Position numbers and translations under genes: made by a program. DNA of 22,409 bases from Chlorokybus atmophyticus (lineage: Eukaryota; Streptophyta; Chlorokybophyceae; Chlorokybales; Chlorokybaceae). This document shows positions 19,302-22,409 of this stretch, piece by piece (position 1 is the stretch's first letter; the number at the start of each line of letters is the position of its first letter). The stretch lies in contig RHPI01002438.1 in assembly GCA_009103225.1 (NCBI GenBank), positions 5,030 to 27,438 of the forward strand. Reading direction: 5' to 3'. Below the pieces are notes generated by a model that was not told the DNA's origin, ran no database searches, and saw only the letters and a list, made by a program, of their open reading frames with translations.

Positions 19302-22300
19302 ATGCTGGAGCGGCCCAGTGCGTCCGGCGGGTCATCAGCAGGCAGTCCACTCAGGCAAAGGGGAGGGGGAGGGGGAGGTGAAGATGAAAATGGCCCTGGC
19401 AGCAGCAGCAGCAGCAGCAGCAGACGCAGGCAAGGAGAATACCAACCGCACGATTGTGGCGCGGTTGCTAATGTGTGCATGATACGCAGTAGTAGTCGGT
19501 TGTTGTTACCGATGAACGATACATACATCACAGCTTGCACAGGTGTACTGCGTGTGCGTGTGCGCATCTGCGTGTATGAATACACTCGTGTGTGCACTTT
19601 CGTGTGGGCACGCGTGCACATGTGCCTGCACGCTCGCACACGTCGACATGCTTGCGTTGTTGCTGGTACTACGGCACGAGCACGCTCACGAGGCACAGAC
19701 GCATTGACATGACATACGCGCACACCCACCCACCCACCCACCCACTCCCGCAGTACACCGCGCACATCCAGTTACACAACGGCCGTCCCGCCCCTGTCGC
19801 TCTTCCCTACTGCCGCGACGGCGACGGGCGAGGGGCGGCCGAGCACCGTGGCGGGGAGCCCGTCGGCGTCGTGGAGAGGGGGAGGAGGAGGAGGTAGGTT
19901 GGGGTGTGTACGCAGAGAAACGGGGGGGTGGGGGGGTGGGGAGCAAGACTTTGCCTTGATTCTAAGGGGTGTGCGTGTGCGTGTGTACGTCGCGTTAGGT
20001 TATTCGGGGACTTCGTCCTCTCCGCGATACTACGCAGTGATGGACTGTGCGCTTCCCAGCCCGCCGCGCACGTAAGCTACACACACAACGTTACGCGCTC
20101 TATGGTCATGCATAATGTTCGAAAGTTCGTGTGCAAGAAAAACTGTGCAAGAAAAACTACGACTTGTTGATGTGTGTCTTGACTGTGTGTTTGTGGTTGA
20201 TTCGCGTGCACAGAGGCAGCCCTCGCCAACAACTACTGTTCAGCCCGCGCACGCTAAGACCCGATGTCTCGTTCCGTTCCGATGCCGCAAGGTGAGCGAG
20301 CAATAATCAACAACAGGTGCTACGCGACGTCATATGTTACTTCCAGCCAACACTGCACACGCACATGTGCGCAACATTGCACACGCAAACGCGAGCACAC
20401 ACAAGCGCGAGCACACACAAATGCACGCGTGCACGCTTGCGCACACATAGACGCAACTGCATACTTTACACCACCACCCCTCTCCCCCCCCTTCCCCTCC
20501 CACACGCCCACGCACCCCCACCCCCACACAGCCACTCACCCCCACCCACATGCAGATACACTAGGCCCGCAAAGGCCGCATCCCCCCGCAACCACCGGTG
20601 GACCTCCTCTTCGTGCGACGACCTCCACTCCTCCCACTCGCTACTCAACAAGCAAACCAACGATGACTCGTCCCTCACCGACGAGGAGTTCGCCGCGCTG
20701 GAGCGCGCGCAGTGCGAGGCGGCAATGCTGAGCCACGCGCCGCGGGAACCGACCGGGAGAAAGTAGGGGTTGTGGGGATGTGGGGTGTGTGGGGTGGGGC
20801 TGATGGATTGGTGTTGGTGTGTGCGCAGGGATGCATTGGCGGTTAGGGAGTGGCTGCGGGCGGCGCTGCAGCAGCTAGCGGCAAGGTGGGGTGTACTTAG
20901 GTGCATGTGTGTGGCTCCTATTTCTGTGCTGAAGCAAGCCTGTGTGTGCGTATGTGCATGCATGCGAGCGATTGTGTGTGCAAGCGTGCGTTGATGTGTG
21001 AGCACGCGTATGCTTACGTGCGTGTGCGTGTGTTTCTGTATGCGATATGTATTGGTTTGTGCGCATGTTCTGTGTCTCACACGCACACGTGCGCGTACTC
21101 GCTTTTCTCCCCCACACAGTGTGTGCCCGTAAGTACTCGACACTGACAGTGTGGCTATCCACACCACTACTTGCTTGACACACACAGGGCCACTGACGAC
21201 GTGGCCCAGCTAGCGCGCGAGTCCCAATCCGTTCACGAGCGCGCCTTCTGGGCAGCCCAGCGCCAGGTGTGAGTGACTACTACTAGTACCACTTGTTCAT
21301 CACACACGTCACGCATTCGCAAACCAACGCGACATCAGGTGGCGGTGCACTGCGAGGAGAGGGGAGCGTTGATGGCGGACCTGTGGCGCGGGCAGCAGAA
21401 GCTCACCAACGCCGTCATGAAACACGTAAGGCAGGACGGCGCGTGGGTGTGCACAGAGCGCTCTTTGGTATGCGTGAGGAAATGATGGATACAACGCAAC
21501 GTGTATGTGGTTGCTGTTGTCGTGCGTGCTCAGTTGTCGGAAGAGAGGCGGCTGCAAGACCAGGGACACGCGCGCCTGGCGGCCCGCATCGCACAGCTGG
21601 AAGTAGAACGCCTCGAAGCCCGCACAGTGAGTAGTGTGTTTACACGCACGCGCACACAAACGCGCTTGCGCGTGCACGAAACACTTTGTTGTTGCGGTTT
21701 GTCTTCTTGTAGGTTGTGGACCGGCTCAGTCGCGAGCTGAACGAGATGGCGGCCTCCCTGAGCGCCTCCCTCGTCAGCACAGCCACAGCCTCCGCAGAGA
21801 GGCATGTTGGTGCAGAACAGGATGTTGTTGATTATGTTGTTGTTGAGAATGTTGGTGAAGATGTTGAGAGTGTGTGCGTTCAGGTCAACTGCGATGGAGA
21901 GGTTGGCGCGCGAGCGGGACGATGCGGACCTGTTCCTCCCCAGTTTGGAGCAGGCGAGCATGTCATCCTTCTTGTTGTTGTTGTTGTCGTTGTTGTCTGC
22001 ATGTGCATAACAACAGCAACTTCTGACGGTGTGTTTTCTCTGCTACAGTACAAGGACTGCATGATGTTGCGAGCGTGCGTGGAGGACGGCCGCCCCCCCT
22101 CCATCGCGATCTCACCTCAACACGCCGTCGACGTCGAGGTGGCCGGCCACGCCATCCGCAAAGGTGCGACCGCACATGTTACTCTTGATCCTCCGCCACC
22201 ACCACAACAACAAGTCCACAACTATGCGTGCATGTGTCCAGATATCGAGAGGCTGCTTGTGGGTCACGCGGCGCTCGGGGAGGCCGTGCAGAAGGCGCGC

Positions 22301-22362
22301 GCGGTGGCGGCGTTTGCAAGGGGAGAGGACGAGAGCGAGGCGGGAGACAGCTGGCAGCAGCA

Positions 22363-22409
<47 letters not shown>
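19302..22409 (+). CDS. Coiled-coil protein with p28-like axonemal dynein light-chain motif (3' end missing)
   Basis: Thirteen exons fit in phase: 19302-19429, 19754-19893, 20038-20071, 20214-20291, 20556-20762, 20829-20885, 21188-21266, 21339-21425, 21534-21626, 21713-21801, 21884-21953, 22049-22163 and 22242-22363; 433 codons, then an intron that leaves the window. Residues 1-127 are low-complexity (poly-Gly, poly-Ser, Pro/Thr/Ser). From about residue 175 the protein is alpha-helical and charged, starting DDSSLTDEEFAALERAQ. Residues about 235-255, FWAAQRQVAVHCEERGALM, match the pattern of the Ax_dynein_light family (hydrophobic-Arg-Gln-Val ... Cys-x-Glu-Arg-Gly), found in inner-arm light chain p28/DNALI1 and in the larger AXDND1 proteins. 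A long heptad-rich helix follows (LSEERRLQDQ, RIAQLEVERLEA, VVDRLSRELNEM). Size and N-terminal extension fit an AXDND1-like protein better than p28. If correct it acts in flagella. Three of its introns have GC donors. The start ATG is a choice; exons 1-3 are the least certain. Confidence 0.6.
19392..19423 (+). repeat. (AGC)n repeat encoding poly-Ser
   Basis: AGC units inside exon 1 of the coiled-coil gene encode seven serines just before the GC splice donor. A (GGGGGA)n run at 19360-19379 encodes the preceding glycines. Confidence 0.8.
19721..19746 (+). repeat. (CCCA)n repeat before an acceptor site
   Basis: Tandem CCCA units form the pyrimidine-rich end of intron 1 of the coiled-coil gene, a few bases before its CAG acceptor at 19751-19753. 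Confidence 0.85.
20340..20553 (+). repeat. CA-rich low-complexity intron
   Basis: Irregular CA, CACG and CCCCA repeats fill most of the intron between exons 4 and 5 of the coiled-coil gene. The complementary strand stays open over a long distance here only because of the repeat composition. Confidence 0.8.
22366..22409 (+). repeat. (GA)n microsatellite at the window edge
   Basis: The run starts directly after the GT of the last splice donor (22364-22365) and continues to the end of the sequence, so its full length is unknown. It may mark a contig end. Confidence 0.95.

Noticed and set aside
19283-19765. 160-codon minus-strand frame
   Set aside because: Antisense to exon 1 and intron 1 of the coiled-coil gene; Leu and Pro runs come from the AGC and GGGGGA repeats.
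20340-20553. CA-rich region as a possible CRISPR-like or satellite array
   Set aside because: There are no regular repeat and spacer units; it is irregular CA/CCCCA low-complexity DNA in an intron.
20466-21185. 239-codon minus-strand open frame
   Set aside because: It is antisense to phase-consistent exons 5 and 6 of the coiled-coil gene and is kept open by CA/GT repeats; the product is His/Thr-rich noise.

Overview
This is nuclear DNA of a plant-lineage eukaryote, most likely a chlorophyte green alga. The genes are broken into many short exons by short GT-AG introns. One deduced protein starts like an algal plastid transit peptide, one is a four-EF-hand protein of the plant CML21 type, and one is a plant-type TALE homeodomain protein. 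The chlorophyte polyadenylation motif TGTAA follows one stop codon. Coding exons are GC-rich, while introns and spacers are full of GT/CA, GA, TAG and CGG microsatellites. Nothing bacterial, no operon, no CRISPR array and no convincing tRNA or rRNA gene was seen. All exon models below were built by hand from splice motifs and reading-phase agreement, without transcript data.

Layout: 1-1518, spacer with small repeats and undecided coding-like scraps. 1519-3452 (-), six-exon, probably plastid-targeted membrane protein of unknown function. 3453-3771, a 319-bp divergent promoter. 3772-7882 (+), a 16-exon Sas10/UTP3 gene whose model closes without frame breaks (724 aa). 7883-9680, spacer with GT microsatellites. 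9681-9770, an exact 89-bp copy of part of the Sas10 promoter ending at a single N, very probably an assembly join. 9771 to about 11,600, AT-rich DNA with one unidentified 137-codon frame. About 11,650-16,142 (+), a TALE (BELL-like) homeobox gene with a TATA box upstream. 16,143-16,486, tail-to-tail spacer. 16,487-18,296 (-), an 8-exon CML21-like calcium sensor (231 aa), predicted to be acylated. 18,297-19,301, a second divergent promoter region with a tRNA-like fragment. 19,302 to the end (+), a partial coiled-coil gene of at least 13 exons with an inner-arm dynein p28-like (Ax_dynein_light) motif; it continues past the window and stops here in a GA repeat.

The genes do not form one pathway. 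Sas10 serves ribosome assembly, the EF-hand protein serves Ca2+ signalling at membranes, the TALE factor belongs to a family that controls the haploid-to-diploid switch in green algae, and the p28-like protein would point to a flagellated stage. Together the last two suggest an alga that keeps genes for sex and motility. The most unusual general feature is a set of four phase-supported GC-AG introns, three of them in the coiled-coil gene. Because of the N at 9770, linkage between the left part (1-9769) and the right part should not be assumed.
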